The notes beneath the pieces are model-generated. The model was not told the origin of the DNA and did no database searches. It was given only the letters and a program-made list of their open reading frames with translations. Positions 1-11,965 of a stretch of 64,000 nucleotides of DNA are shown here, in pieces. Origin of the DNA: Gossypium raimondii. Lineage: Eukaryota > Streptophyta > Magnoliopsida > Malvales > Malvaceae. The DNA lies in NCBI RefSeq assembly GCF_025698545.1, contig NC_068565.1, positions 3,410,001-3,474,000 on the forward strand. The letters run 5' to 3'. The number at the start of each line of letters is the position of its first letter. Positions within the stretch are counted from its first letter, which is position 1. Made by a program: the position numbers and the translations under genes.

Positions 1-69
1 ATTTCATGTAAATGATATAAAAATTCAAGCAAACAAATATAAAAAAAAAAATTGTATGTTTACACATTA

Positions 70-1580
70 TTTACTCGGTCCGACTTGTAAATCTTCATCT
101 TAAGATATAAAAGATATACCAAGATATGAATCTTAGCTAAATAGCAATTAGCAATAATGTGATTTGATGTATCTATACTTTAAGTGATATAAATCAAACT
201 GATGCTACAAAGTCGGTGAATCGGTTATGGATTTCAAGCTAATGGAGTGGGTGAATCGGTTTCGTCATTTTCTTTTTTAAAATCTGAACAGACATTTGCA
301 ATTGTCATTCAAAGATAGAACCAGACCAGAGCACATGGGTGTTGTTCCATTCAAAGTTACTTATCCTAAAAGAGATGTACTTCAACTTCATTTCTTGTGA
401 ATGATATAAAAATATGGGCCAATGCGTTGTTGCTTAATCTGTTTAGTCTGATCGCCCATTTCCTCCTCAACACACAACATGAACACGTGACAGAAGCTCA
501 CTTATTTCATGCATTATTCAAGGGTCTACGAACCTGGCAATGAAAAACTTGTCAATTGTGGGTCATGGTGTACAATGTCTGAAGCAGTTTTTTTTTTGAA
601 AGGTCTGATACAGTTTTTTAAGATATCGTCTTGCTATTTCCTATTTCTTTTATGTCTTTGGTCACACTCCACAATAGCTATATTTTGAAAATCTTTCTTT
701 ACTGAACATAATAATACAGCGTTGTATGTTTAGTTTATTTGTCACTATTGGATTGATTGTATATATGTTTCCACTTCATGTCTACAGAAAAACTTGTACC
801 AACATCAACATATATCATTTACATTCAAATTATGTCATATAATCAGTTTTTTAAAAGAAAACAAGAATTAATTATAAATTGTTTGAAATATTTTTTCTGA
901 CTTAATTATTACATGTGACGTGTAATAATTGAACTTAACATCAAAGTCACCAGTCATTTTGATCCAAATCATGTTAATGTGTTGTAACTTCCAACATATT
1001 TGATTACTATATATTTTTATTGTTTAGTTGTAAAGATCCTAAGATTAAAAATAACCCAAGTGGATCAACAACCCCAATATACCCAAGTTGGAATGGTACT
1101 AAATTTTCATTTGATGTCGATATTGTCTGCTATCTGTTTCATTGGTCAAATGAAACCAATGCTGGATATTGCTTGCCTGGAAAGTAGTTGTTGCTTGACA
1201 AATTGGGTGACTTCTCTATTCTTAACTTCATTGGAATCCATCACTAGAGATATACTTCAAATCATGCGGTGGAAATATAATTGTTCTAACTTTGATTTGT
1301 CACCATGTCTAAAATAATTTTATGTTCTTTATTTGTTCCATCTTTGCCTAGCACGACCATTCATTTAGTCTACTTGATACCGATTTATAAACTGGCTTCA
1401 TTAAATTAATTGATAATCTATTTAATTATTGGTTGAGCACATGTGCCCACGTTGGATGGGGTCTCCTAAGCATAATTACTTGGGCTATAAAAAGGTTATC
1501 TTCCATTAAAGGAGAGACATTGCAAAACATTTTCTCAAGTCTAAGCTATCTTAGCCTCTTCTATTCTTTGTTATTCTACA
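70..1580 (+). repeat. Upstream half of tandem duplication, copy 1
   Basis: This non-coding stretch is repeated, diverged and with indels, at about 3205-4480. Matching landmarks occur in the same order. Examples are the ...gtaaatcttcatctta... segment near 88 and 3230, the paired 'agagcacatgggtg' at 328 and 3487, the 'gggtctac' segment near 523 and 3708, and the promoter just before each gene. It holds no credible gene. The open frames at 1000-1317 and 4052-4327 lie in matching positions but drift apart in sequence, as non-coding DNA does. Confidence 0.75.
1435..1495 (+). promoter_or_regulatory. Core promoter of first acidic-protein gene
   Basis: A TATAAAAA box lies at 1486-1493, about 111 bp before the ATG at 1604. 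The 50 bp before it (gcacatg..cc.cacgtt..atggggtctcc.aag) is strongly conserved with 4326-4387, upstream of the second gene. It includes a CACGTT G-box-like core. Conservation here, while surrounding DNA has drifted, suggests a shared regulatory element. The factor that binds it is unknown. Confidence 0.7.
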
Positions 1581-1603
1581 CTAAAGAAGAAAAGTAGTAA
1601 ATT

Positions 1604-2047
1604 ATGGCTCTCAAATTGACGGAAAATCCAGGATTGATCAACGGATGTAATGGTGTGGAGGAAATCGAAGTTCCCGAAATCGATGCCGATCTTCTAATGT
1701 CGTTATTAGAGGAATCGCAGTGTGAGGAGTACTGCAATGAGGAGCAAGTAAATAGTCTGATGGAATCTCTAGAAGCTGAGATTAGAATGGTGAATGCTGG
1801 TTCATGCAGTATTGAAGGAGACATTGGAAGCAACGATTGCTTTGAATGGAGTGAAATGGAAATGGTGCCTTCCTCTCCAAGCGATGACATGACTTGGTAT
1901 GTGGAGGATCATGTCCAAGAGATGTCAGTGGACGGCTACTTGGTTCAATTTGGAAATGATCTTCCTTTGAATTTCTACGATATTCAGACAGAAAATGGTT
2001 TTACTTCTTTGTGGCAAGAGACCTATGATACAGCTATATACAATTAG
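1604..2047 (+). CDS. Small acidic protein of unknown function, copy 1
   Basis: This is a single-exon 147-residue protein. I do not recognise a named domain. It is Glu/Asp-rich and has no signal peptide or membrane segment. Residues about 20-65 look helical and acidic, with an 'LMSLLEES' motif and 'NSLMESLEAEIRM'. A Ser/Pro segment 'VPSSPSDDM' and the C-terminus 'LWQETYDTAIYN' follow. The paralogue at 4507-4950 has exactly the same length. The two agree over most of the protein, and the last 12 residues are identical, so coding selection is likely. The ATG is the first in the leader and lies 111 bp after a TATA box. A small nuclear or cytosolic regulator is possible but is only a guess. No intron is needed. 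Confidence 0.8.
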   Translation: MALKLTENPGLINGCNGVEEIEVPEIDADLLMSLLEESQCEEYCNEEQVNSLMESLEAEIRMVNAGSCSIEGDIGSNDCFEWSEMEMVPSSPSDDMTWYVEDHVQEMSVDGYLVQFGNDLPLNFYDIQTENGFTSLWQETYDTAIYN

Positions 2048-2454
2048 ATTACATACAAATTTTTTTCTAACTCAACAAAATTTATACATTTAAGTTTCAT
2101 CAAGTGATAAATTTTTTTTTTTTTTTTGAGATTATATGCTTCCAATTTTTATCTGTGACATAAAGTCAAAGAAAGTTGTCAGACTGTTAATATTTGTTTC
2201 TAGATTCGTTAAAAGAAATGGCAAGTGTTAAGACTTAAAACCCAATAATAAGGTTGAATTTATCGAACACAATTTCGGTTGTTACCGATTAATGATTGAG
2301 TTTTAGTCTCGAGCTCGTTTATGCTTGTTTTATTTTTTATTTAAAGATTGGGAAAGAATTATGAATAAATTTAAGATTGTTTTTTAAATGTAATTCTTAA
2401 ATTATTAATTTTATAAAATAAATTTAGACCTAAATAAAAAATATATAATTTGAA

Positions 2455-3185
2455 TTTCTTTTGAGGTTTGAAATTTCATTGAAAATAACTTAAATAATTA
2501 TTAAAATTATTCATGAATTAAGTATAGTTTAATCATCCTTTCAAAAAATAATAATTTAATCAGGAAGTCGCTGACTATATTACCCTTGAATTAATAAATG
2601 AAGTTAGGGTTTTAAAAAATCAATATTCAATATCATATTAACTTTCATTAAATACGAAATTGATTGATTGTGAACCATATTAAAAAAAATGGGCTTACAA
2701 TTTCAGTTATTACAAATTATTGATTGAATATTAATTGATTAAATTATCATTATTGGTACAGGATATGAACTCGAATTCGCTTATATTAATTTTTATTATT
2801 TAAGAGTTAAGAAAGAGTTATAAATAGTTATAAATTATTTTTAAATGTATTTCCTAACTATGGATTTCATTAAAAGAACCTTTAACCATAAATGAAGAAA
2901 ACGATATAATTTGAAGTTACGGTTTTTGAGTTTGAAATTTCATTAAAAACTTAAATTATTATTAAATTTATTCATGAATTAAGTATAATTTAATCATCCT
3001 TAAAAATAAAGTATAATTTAATCATGAAAATTTCGGCTATCATGACTGACTGTATTACCCTTGAATTAATGAATGAAGTTGGGGTTTTAAAATAAAAAGA
3101 AGTCAATAATTCAATAATTATATTAACTTTAATTAAATAAGAAATCGATTGATTGTGAACCATATTAAAAGAATCAAGAAAATGC
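2455..3185. repeat. Local direct repeat between the two acidic genes
   Basis: Two diverged copies of a roughly 230-260 bp AT-rich unit lie at about 2455-2695 and 2910-3180. Both contain 'ttcatgaattaagtata', 'attacccttgaattaat' and 'gattgattgtgaaccatatt' in the same order. The unit is non-coding. It probably marks an older duplication step inside the larger tandem duplication. The rest of 2050-3200 shows no gene. Confidence 0.7.
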
Positions 3186-3204
3186 AATATAAAAAGTCGT
3201 AAAC

Positions 3205-4480
3205 CAAATGCATTCCTTACTTAGCCTGACGTGTAAATCTTCATCTTATGCTATAAAAATGCACCAATATATGAATCCTAACTAAACATCATTTACCAAT
3301 AATGCCATTTGCTGTATATATAATTTAAGTACTATAAAATCGAACTGATCTCCAAAGTGGGTTTAGTGACTTACACTAAATCAGATCGTAATCCAAATTA
3401 ATATTAATTTCCAGCTAATGGAGTGGCTAAATTAAATTTTTAATAAATTCAACCGACATTTCCAGTTTTCAATCAAAGGAAGAACCAGAGCACATGGGTG
3501 TGGTTCCATTCATTGTCACTTAACCTAAAAGAGATGTACTTCAACTTCATATCTTTAGTGGCAACACGTGCACCGAAGTGTTGGTTGAATGATTAAATAA
3601 ACATGGGCCAATGCAATGTTGCTTCATCTGTTTATTTATTGCCTATTTCCTCCTCAACACCCAACATCAACATGTGACAAAAACTCACTTATTTCATGTA
3701 TTATTCAAGGGTCTACCAACTTGGCAATGTATCTTGTCAATTGTGGGTTATGTTGTAGTTTCCCATTTATGTCTTTGGTCACACTCCACAAAAATTAGAT
3801 CTTGTCTATCGAGAAAATCTCTTTCTTGAATTAAATAATATAAAATTGTTTATTCACTTCTCTTATGAATATTAAAGTCATCGGATGTTTCTATTATTAG
3901 ATATGAAACTTCCACCATATTTGATTACTATTTTTATTGTTTAATTGTAAAGATCCAAAGAGTAAAAATATCCCAAGTGGATCAACAACTCCAATATACC
4001 CAAGTTGGCAAAGGTACTTGATGTTCATTTGATGCGGATATTGTCTACTATTTGTTTCATTGTGTCAACTGCAACCAATGCTGGATATTGCCTGCCTGGA
4101 AAGTAGTTTGCTTTAAAAAGTGGGTGGCTTCTCTATTCTTAACATCATTGGAATCCATATACTTAAAATCGTGTGGTGGAAACATAATTAGTCTAACTTT
4201 GATTTGTCACCTTTTCTATAATAATTTTATGTTCTTTCTTTGTCACATATTTGCCTATCACAATCGTTCAATTAAACAATTATTATTTTTATTTGACCAA
4301 TTGATTATCTATTTAATGATTGGATAAGCACATGACCGCACGTTTACATGGGGTCTCCCAAGTAACAAATTACTTGGCCTATAAAAAGGTTAGCGTCCAT
4401 TGATTGAACCATCCCAAGTTTGAAACATTTTCATTTTTGTTGTTCTACACCTCCCCCACCACACCCCCCGGTCCAAAAAA
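3205..4480 (+). repeat. Upstream half of tandem duplication, copy 2
   Basis: This is the second copy of the 70-1580 region. It lies directly upstream of the second acidic-protein gene and ends in its promoter and leader. Short indels and substitutions distinguish it from copy 1, so the duplication is not recent. No gene is seen in it. Confidence 0.75.
4326..4387 (+). promoter_or_regulatory. Core promoter of second acidic-protein gene
   Basis: TATAAAAA at 4380-4387 precedes the ATG at 4507. It is flanked upstream by the same conserved ~50-bp block (CACGTTT, 'atggggtctccca') found at 1435-1485. The leader between them contains a C/A-rich stretch, poly-A and a short GA repeat (4489-4504) right before the start codon. 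Confidence 0.7.
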
Positions 4481-4506
4481 AAAAAAAGAAGAGAGAGAGA
4501 GAGAAT

Positions 4507-4950
4507 ATGGCTCTCTTGTTTAAGGAAAAACCAGTGTTGGTCGATGGAAGCGATGCCATGGAAGAAATCGAAGTCCCCAAAATGGATACTGCAATTCTAA
4601 TGTCGTTGTTAGATGAATCACATTGTGAGGAGTATTATAACGAGGAGCAAGTAAATAGTTTAATGGAATCTTTTGAAGCAGAGATTAGAATGGCAAACAC
4701 TGGTTCATGCAGTGTTGAAGGGGACATTCAAAGCAATGATTGCTTCGAATGGACGGAAATGGAAACGGTGCCTTCGTCACCAAGCGATGACATGAACTGG
4801 TATTTGGAGGATCAGGTTGAAGGAATATCAATGGATGAGTTGGTTCAATCTGGAAATGATTTTGCTTTTAATTGTTACGAAATTCCATTTGAAAATGGTT
4901 GTGCTTCTTCTCTGTGGCAAGAGACATATGATACAGCTATATACAACTAG
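4507..4950 (+). CDS. Small acidic protein of unknown function, copy 2
   Basis: This 147-residue paralogue of the gene at 1604-2047 begins 'MALLFKEKPVL'. An upstream in-frame ATG at 4420 would add 29 residues (poly-Pro, then Lys/Arg/Glu from poly-A and GA repeats). I reject it because the paralogue starts at the internal Met and that leader is low complexity. Shared motifs are 'EIEVP', 'LMSLL.ES.CEEY', 'NEEQVNSLMES', 'EGDI.SNDCFEW', 'VPSSPSDDM' and the identical 'LWQETYDTAIYN' end. Divergence is mostly substitutions without frameshift, which supports two functional genes. Function is unknown. Confidence 0.8.
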   Translation: MALLFKEKPVLVDGSDAMEEIEVPKMDTAILMSLLDESHCEEYYNEEQVNSLMESFEAEIRMANTGSCSVEGDIQSNDCFEWTEMETVPSSPSDDMNWYLEDQVEGISMDELVQSGNDFAFNCYEIPFENGCASSLWQETYDTAIYN

Positions 4951-4959
4951 AACATTTAC

Positions 4960-6015
4960 ATTTGATTCTTCCATTTTTATAATTGTAAAGTCTTCTCTGT
5001 ATAGATGTAGTTTTAATTTTAACAATAAAATCTTCTTCTCTTGTTAAGTATTTCTTAAAGGTTACATGCTTCAGTATTTCTTAAAACTGATCAAAGTAAT
5101 CAAAGTAAACCATATATGAATCCGTGTTCTAGTCATTTCTAGGACGTCATCATGCCATTGAGACAAAGCTTCATTGAGATAAGAGTTTCATTAAACTATT
5201 AAATACTGGGTTAATACCAAAAGAGTATGTAACAATTGCTGCCAGTACAATACTGATACCTTGGTCTTGTCTCATGAAATTGTCCTTTCTCCTCTCTTCT
5301 CTCTGTTTTTTTTCTTTTCTTTTCCTTGCTTCCTATTTCTGAAAAATAGAAAAAGTTGCATTATTATGTGTTTAGAACTGATAAATAGGCATAACATTTG
5401 GACCTCCAAGAAAAAGTTAATGAACCCCCCCCCCCTTTTTTGCGTCTGTTAAATTGCTTTTGACCAACAAATTGATGAATGAATCCTATCTAGTTGTTGC
5501 TTCGACGACCATTTTTAATTCTTCTAAACCTTATAAAAAGAAGTGTAAGATGGAGATGGATAAAGCTCAAATAATAAACAGAGATCAAAATAGAGAAATG
5601 AAGGACATTACACAAAAACAGTAAGATTATCATTGAAGTCCATACATTACAATCTTATTCAATGGGCCGGCCACTACATAATTTGGCATAAAAAATTGAA
5701 AGACTTCCATGTTCTGACATTCTCATTTCTCAAACTTGGTACTTAACATTTGAAGCATTGTCCTTCCATGTGGAGTTTGGAGTTTGGAGTTTTGAGAATA
5801 ATCCAAGCATCATGAGTAATACACTTAGACATTTTCCTAAATTCTTAAGGATTTACACTATTGAAAATCATGTTCAAAATCCTGTGTTAACAACTATAAT
5901 TAATTTATTAAAGATGATACTTAATTAGCATAATGAAACTTACAAATCAAAAAGCAGAGGCAGATGTTCTAAACTAGCCTATCAAAAAAGCATGATGTTC
6001 TAAACACATCAAGAA
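4960..6015. other. Intergenic DNA, no gene seen
   Basis: This stretch is AT-rich DNA between the acidic gene pair and the receptor-kinase cluster. It has a poly-C tract at 5425-5434 and small poly-T runs. I see no homology to the repeat units elsewhere in the window and no credible open frame. Confidence 0.5.
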
Positions 6016-6019
6016 ACTC

Positions 6020-6758
6020 GCTCATACTGAAATCAAAATTTGTTTTCGTAGGAGCAACTCTGGTAATAGCAGTAATCTCATGAAACAAAAATACCCTCCT
6101 ATAGCTTTTCTTAGATATCCAACATAGACATGTTTGTTATTTATAAATCAAATTGGAACTTCGGCTTCCGCAATGCAAAATTGATGGAAATCAGATGCAA
6201 TGGTATGTTCATTTAAAAAATAGGAGTAGAAAGTTGGAAGGGAAGAGATATTGATTTGGTAATACAACAAATGGCATCAAAATAGAGATATGATTTTATA
6301 GGATTCGTGCAATTAACTACATACATAATGTTGGCATCATATGAATAACCATTAGAATAGTCATGATACGAACTTCCCAGAGATAAGGAAGATCATATAC
6401 AGAAAAAGAAGGAAAGGGATTGCAATCATCCTTGTCTAGGCCCGCATCAACCACTTGCATATTGTATAATTTTCATAAAAAAAATTCTTGAACATATAAT
6501 TTCCCTTATCTTAAAACCAAAGTAGTGCAATTATTCTCACACTCAAGCTCAAGGCTTTGTGGTAACCCCACTGACGAAGTTGATTTTTTAATTCGAAGGG
6601 ATATCTAATATTCAATCTTAGAAAAGAAAAAAAAAAAAAGAGCCACAATCCTGGTTTCAATACCTAGAGACACAAGCACCTGGGAATATAAGTAGAAATA
6701 AAGCAAAAGCGGCCATGAGGTGACCCGACAATGGGAGTTTTGCTATTAGTTGTGGCAT
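6020..6758 (-). pseudogene. LRK10L-type ectodomain exon, orphan remnant
   Basis: On the minus strand an ATG at 6758 opens a signal peptide like that of the intact unit ('MPQLIAKLPLSGHLMAAF...'). It runs into the Cys-rich GUB_WAK_bind region, but a stop falls within about 40 residues of the Met, just before the 'QDCGS' motif. Further degraded similarity to exon 1 of the intact gene continues to about 6020. No transmembrane exon or kinase follows at lower coordinates. This is therefore an isolated broken first exon at the distal end of the cluster. Confidence 0.8.
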
Positions 6759-6929
6759 CCTAAACATTTGGCTAGGGAAGAAGAACAATGGGGTTAACAA
6801 CTAAGTTCCTAACTAAGTCAGGGAAATATATAAAGTATATTTCTTTGTGAAAAAAAGCATTAATTGTGGAGAAAGAGTGACTTACTCAAAGCTCATGGAC
6901 AAGAATTATTTCTTATAAAATTGTGGAGA

Positions 6930-7215
6930 ATTAATTCTTACAAAAACAACAAAAAAGGAACTTAATTGTTTTTGTAAGAAAACCAGACAGGCAACAAAAA
7001 CAACAATGCCAACATTCACAAACACAACAACAAAAATGATCAAAAGAAAGACAAGACATCACACTCAAAGTGTAGAAATACTTCAACTCGAGCATTGCAA
7101 CAACAAAAAAGGAAACAAGACATCCAGCATCCTTGTACCATGAATTATCCTCTGACTCACCACCGGCCAATGAATCATTGCTTTAATTGCAGAGTTTCTC
7201 CCTCAGACTCCTCCT
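6930..7215 (-). repeat. Recurrent 3'-flank block of LRK10L units (copy 1)
   Basis: This block recurs downstream of kinase exons at 24880-25110, 30350-30625, 33360-33615, 43960-44230, 60390-60625 and 63480-63735. On the minus strand it begins after a splice-acceptor-like 'attgCAG' and reads towards 'gttggatgtcttgt' and 'gagaatgttggcattattg'. The kinase exons end a few codons before an 'AAG/GTTAG' donor-like site, so I infer that this block is a spliced 3'UTR exon. Confidence 0.55.
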
Positions 7216-7321
7216 GCTCTGCAATCACAAAATAATAGGTGATCATGCCAGCAATTCTTATAAATAATATAAAACTCAAAGGTGAGATAACAAAACGAAA
7301 TGTTTCTAACCTTATACAATT

Positions 7322-10300
7322 TTAGAATTGGTCATTAGTAACAGTCTCCAGTGAAGAACTTGTCTCATCATTTAAGTTCTTACCGCTATGAACTTCCATT
7401 GACGTTTGAAGAGGAAGTTGATAAAATGGCTTAGGAGGCATCTGAAAGAGTTCAACATTAGTTTCAAGCATCTTCAAGACTTTACCCATTGAAGGACGAT
7501 TAGTCGGCAGTAATTGTATAAACCAAAATGCTGTTATTATCATCTTCATCACCATTACTTTTTCATCATCAGAAACATCTACGAACTCTATGTCCTCCTC
7601 CATGATCCAATCGATCATAAATCCAAGTTGGAAAATATATCTGACAACTGCGGTCAGCGAATGCATTCACATTCTTTCTTCTTCCTACCATTTCCATCAG
7701 TAACATTCCAAAGCTATAAACATCGGCTTTGTATGAGATACCTCCAAGATTTTTGTAAATCAATTCAGGAGCAATATATCCTATTGTCCCTCGTGCTGCA
7801 GTGAGAGAGACAAAACTATCATCTACCGAATACAATTTAGCAAGACCAAAATCTGAAACTTTTGGAATAAAATTCTCATCTAGAAGAATGTTGTGTGGCT
7901 TGATATCAAAATGTAAAATTTACATGTCACATCCTTGATGCAAGTAGTCTATTCCTCAAGCCACCCCAAGTACAATATCAAACATTTTTTTCCAACCTAA
8001 AGTATTTGTGTTTTCTTCAGAAAATATGATTTTATCTAAAGATCCATTTGACATGAAGTCATATACCAAGGCTTGCTTTGATCTCTCTACGCAAAATCCA
8101 ATAAGTTTTGTCACATTGGCATGATGAATTCTCCCAATAGAAGAAACTTCATTTATGAAATCTTGGCCTTACCCTTTGACTTATCTAACAGTTTTACAGC
8201 CACATGATGTCCACTACGAAGCTTTCCCTTAAACACCGAACCATAGCCCCCTTCACCTAATTTTTCTTTAAAATTTCTAGTCATTTTTCTGATTTCTTTA
8301 AAAGAATACCTAATCGGCACTAGATTGTTTTGACTTTGAAGGAAGTCTTTGATGATATCATCCATGGATAAGTGTCTCCTTCTCCATTTATACATAACAA
8401 GAGCAAGCAAGCAAAATATCCCAGAGAAAGGCCTGAATAAGATAACTCCAACTTTGTAGAAACACAAGGTAGTCAATTAGTACTTGAAATAAATCAAATA
8501 ACATATAACCTACATTCTTAAAAAAAAGTCTATAATGTGACAGGTATTTGGAAGAGAGATGCACTTGATTAATTTATGGAATTAATTTTTAGATAGCAGT
8601 TGACTTATTTTATACCATCATTGATGCATTGTGTTTCTTGTTCAATACCAAACGAAGATAAAATCAAGATAGATCTTTTTAATGTGCCTTTTGTAGATTT
8701 TTTAACTTTTAAATCAAGAGAAATATCTTGGATTACTGTTTCTATTGCGCATTGTTTTCGTATATATAAAATTTGAGTCCACAAGCATACCTGTTGCTTC
8801 AACAGAGTGATCATAAATTGCTGTAGAAATACAAAGATAAAAGATATGTATATCAGTATAATTAAACAAAATAGTAAAATATAAACATGCAAATAAACTC
8901 TGCAAAGCATACTTTTATACATTTCATTAGCAGGGGGTCGATAGGGCCCATGGAAAATGAAATGTTCAAAGCTCTTTCGGTATCTTCTCAAACCAATTTT
9001 AAGTACTCTTTTCAATCTGCAATGTGAATACACCCAAATAAACAGATTGATGGGTTTGATTCAAAACTTATTAAATGTTTTACTATTAACAATATCAACA
9101 ATTAGCTGCGTACTAATTACATATCAAACATTAGAGTTTAAAACCATCGTTTGTTGCATATAAAACCAAATTCTTTACATAAGCACAAAATTTTTAGTGA
9201 CAACAACCGTACCAAGTTGGAAGGAATTATAACTTTCGAGTACAAAAGCATTGTTGGAGTTTTTGTAAGTGCAGAGGAAGAAAAACAGGACACAAGATAC
9301 AAGGCAGCAAGATACAAGAAAAAAAATTTACTTGCTCACAAATGTGCAGCAAGGGAGTTTATGGCTGATAGCTCATTTTTGCTCATTCATTTAACTAGAA
9401 AAACAATTCATTATAGTCAAATACATCACCAAATACTACCTACTACCACTAAGTAGCCTAGTAACTTGATAAACATTGCTTGTACACGTAAACAAGCCAC
9501 CTAAACTAGTCATTCAACACCTAATGTGTCATCAACTTGTTCATTTTCAACTAGTTTGATTACAATGAAACTAAAGAGAAAACCTTGCTGTTACAGCAAG
9601 CATACGTGCTGCAGCATGTTTACGAGCTGCATGCACTTCAACCAAAAATATCACAGCAGCATGGTTGGCCAATTTTCAACAAGCATGATACTTAGCTAGC
9701 AGTAGAAGAATAAGGCAGAGGCAATTGCTTTAAACCAAAATATCTCAATTTGATGATCTAATTAACCACACTAAACCTAAAGCTATATATAGAACTGAGA
9801 TCTTTGAAGAAACTTACACGTCTTGAAATGAACGTTCATAGCTGCAGCGATTGTAGGTACTCCATGAAACCACAACACCCTTTGATATTTTGTTGTAGAT
9901 ATCCAGAGTAGACATACCTATTATATTATCAACCATAATTGGAACCACGGCTTCCACAGTGCAAAATTGATTGAAATCAGATGGTGGGGTATCTTGATCT
10001 AGAAACTAGACATAGGAACTTAATGGGGAAGAGGAATTGGGTTTGGTGGTACAACGAGAGGCATCAACATACGTAGATAATTTTATTGGTTTTGTGCAAT
10101 TTAAAACTTTCATAAAGCTAGCTCGATTAATATAATCATGTCTAGAAAGATATGTATATACATAAATATCATATGGAGATAGGGATTAAGATTTGTATAA
10201 CTGAGAGGAAGGGAGTTGCAATCATCCATATCCAAGCTCGCATCAACAGCTCGCATTGAATCATTTTTATAAAAGATTTGTTGGACAAAGAATTTTCCTT

Positions 10301-10544
10301 TTCCTAAAACCAAAGTGGTGCGGTTGTTCTTCTCACACTCGAGTTCAAGGTTTTGGTAACCGCAATGAAGAGGTTGGTTTTTTAATCGTAATGGATAACT
10401 GATATTCAAATTTCCACAAAAAACAGAGCCGCAGTCCTGGCATCGATGCCTAGCGAGACAAGCGCCTGGGAATACAAGTAGAAATAAAGCTAAAGTAGCC
10501 ATTAGGTGACCCAACAAAGGGAGTTTTGGTTTTAATTGTGGCAT
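7322..10544 (-). pseudogene. LRK10L-type receptor kinase, unit A (broken)
   Basis: All four exons can be located: ectodomain about 10544-9818, exon 2 9016-8913, a 30-nt exon 3 at 8820-8791, and kinase 8480-7322. The signal peptide, '[15 protein letters not shown]' and 'CDCNSLPLS'-type motifs are present, but the ectodomain has a frameshift near 10110-10130 and a stop beyond it. The kinase has a one-base deletion near 8166 ('ttggccttacc' against 'ttggccgttacc' in the intact copy). It has in-frame stops at 'VA*GIDY' and at the codon before 'ILHFDIK', and a one-base insertion near 7595. It would otherwise be a non-RD kinase (HFDIK). Intron sequence fills 9020-9815. Confidence 0.85.
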
Positions 10545-10589
10545 CCTAAAAACTTGGGCAGGGAAGAAGAACAACGGTTAATGGAGGGT

Positions 10590-11830
10590 CAACAATGGTG
10601 TTTAAGAAGACTGTAAGGAGCGTGTGAGACTGTGAACAGCTTTTAACGCTTTAGTCTTCATTTTAATAATAAAATAGTTTAATCTTTTATTCAGCGATAG
10701 AAAACGAAAAGTCGTAGTCGAATAATCAAAATCACCTAAGTGAGGAAGACTAAGTTGCACTGACAAATCAGTATAATGGACATTTGATTTAACCCTTATT
10801 TAATAACAAAAATAGTTAACCGGTGCAGGCCATCCATTTTTGTTAAAAGAATTATTATCATTAAAAAATTAATTAAAATGTGACTCCATCAGAATGTGTC
10901 ACGAAATATTTTGATCTAAATAAAAAAATGTCACTTAACATCCATATGTAATAATAAAATAAATAAATTCAAAATTGTTTCTAAATTCTGTGAACCTTCT
11001 TAAAACTCTACCATTGTGGATGGGTTATTTCTTTTCACAAAATATTTTTTAGCATAATAAAAAAATCTTTTAATGCTATAATATATATTTTGAATTTGTT
11101 AATTTGAATAAATTTCGTCTCACCTTTCATTATATAAAATAATTTTGGTTATGTAAAATTTATTGGCTGAGAAAAAAATATTTAGAATAAGATACACCAC
11201 AAAACAAAATACAGTGTTTTAGATTACCTTCAATTTTATCTTAACTATTTTTATTTTTATAATTACATTAAATATAAAATAAAACCAATAAATTAAGTTA
11301 TTCAACGTAACTAATAATTTAAATTTTATATTTTTATATAAATATATATTATAATTGAGATATATTTACATCTATATATATTAAAAATTTAAATATATAG
11401 ATAAATCAGAAATAGTTGTTTGATTTAATGCTTTAAATCTCCTCAAAATTTTACCTATTAGACTAATATGAGGTAATCTTTTACTATTTTTAATTTTCAA
11501 TTATATAAATTAAAAATTCATAATAATGAATTTTAAATTGTAAATCTTAAATCATAATAATCAACTTCGGTCAAAGTCAAAGGGTAGCTTTCTAAAATTT
11601 TTATTAATTTAAATAGAATAAAAGAAGAGAAAACAGCAGAGGCAGTTGCGCTGAGGTGATTTTACAGAGTGTTGTTACACATACATCTGTCCATGCCTCG
11701 GTTCGCCTATTTTTTATTAACCCAATCGAGATTATTACTAATCTGTTGTTGCCGTAATTGTAGTAATTACTACTAAAATGCTATTAAAGATTTTTTTTTT
11801 TTTTTTGGAAACAGAAACATGATCTTTAAT
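10590..11830. other. Intergenic; contains inverted copy of an intron repeat
   Basis: This is AT-rich flank of unit A. About 11005-11235 is the reverse complement of a segment found inside the intron regions of other units (28025-28265 and 36560-36850). Shared landmarks are 'tctcacctttcattatata' here and 'tatataatgaaaggtgaga' there. No gene is seen. Confidence 0.55.
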
Positions 11831-11965
11831 TAGCTAAACAAAAAAAATTAATTGCCGAGTTTCTCCCTCAGACTCCTCTGCTCTGCAATCACGCAATAAT
11901 AGCTGATCATGCCAATATAAAACTCAAAGGTGAGATAACAAAATGAAATGTTTCTAAGCTTATAC

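Noticed and set aside
1000-1317. 105-residue plus-strand frame, with a partner at 4052-4327
   Set aside because: The similarity is explained by the tandem duplication of promoter DNA. Indels shift the frame between the copies, so it is not coding.
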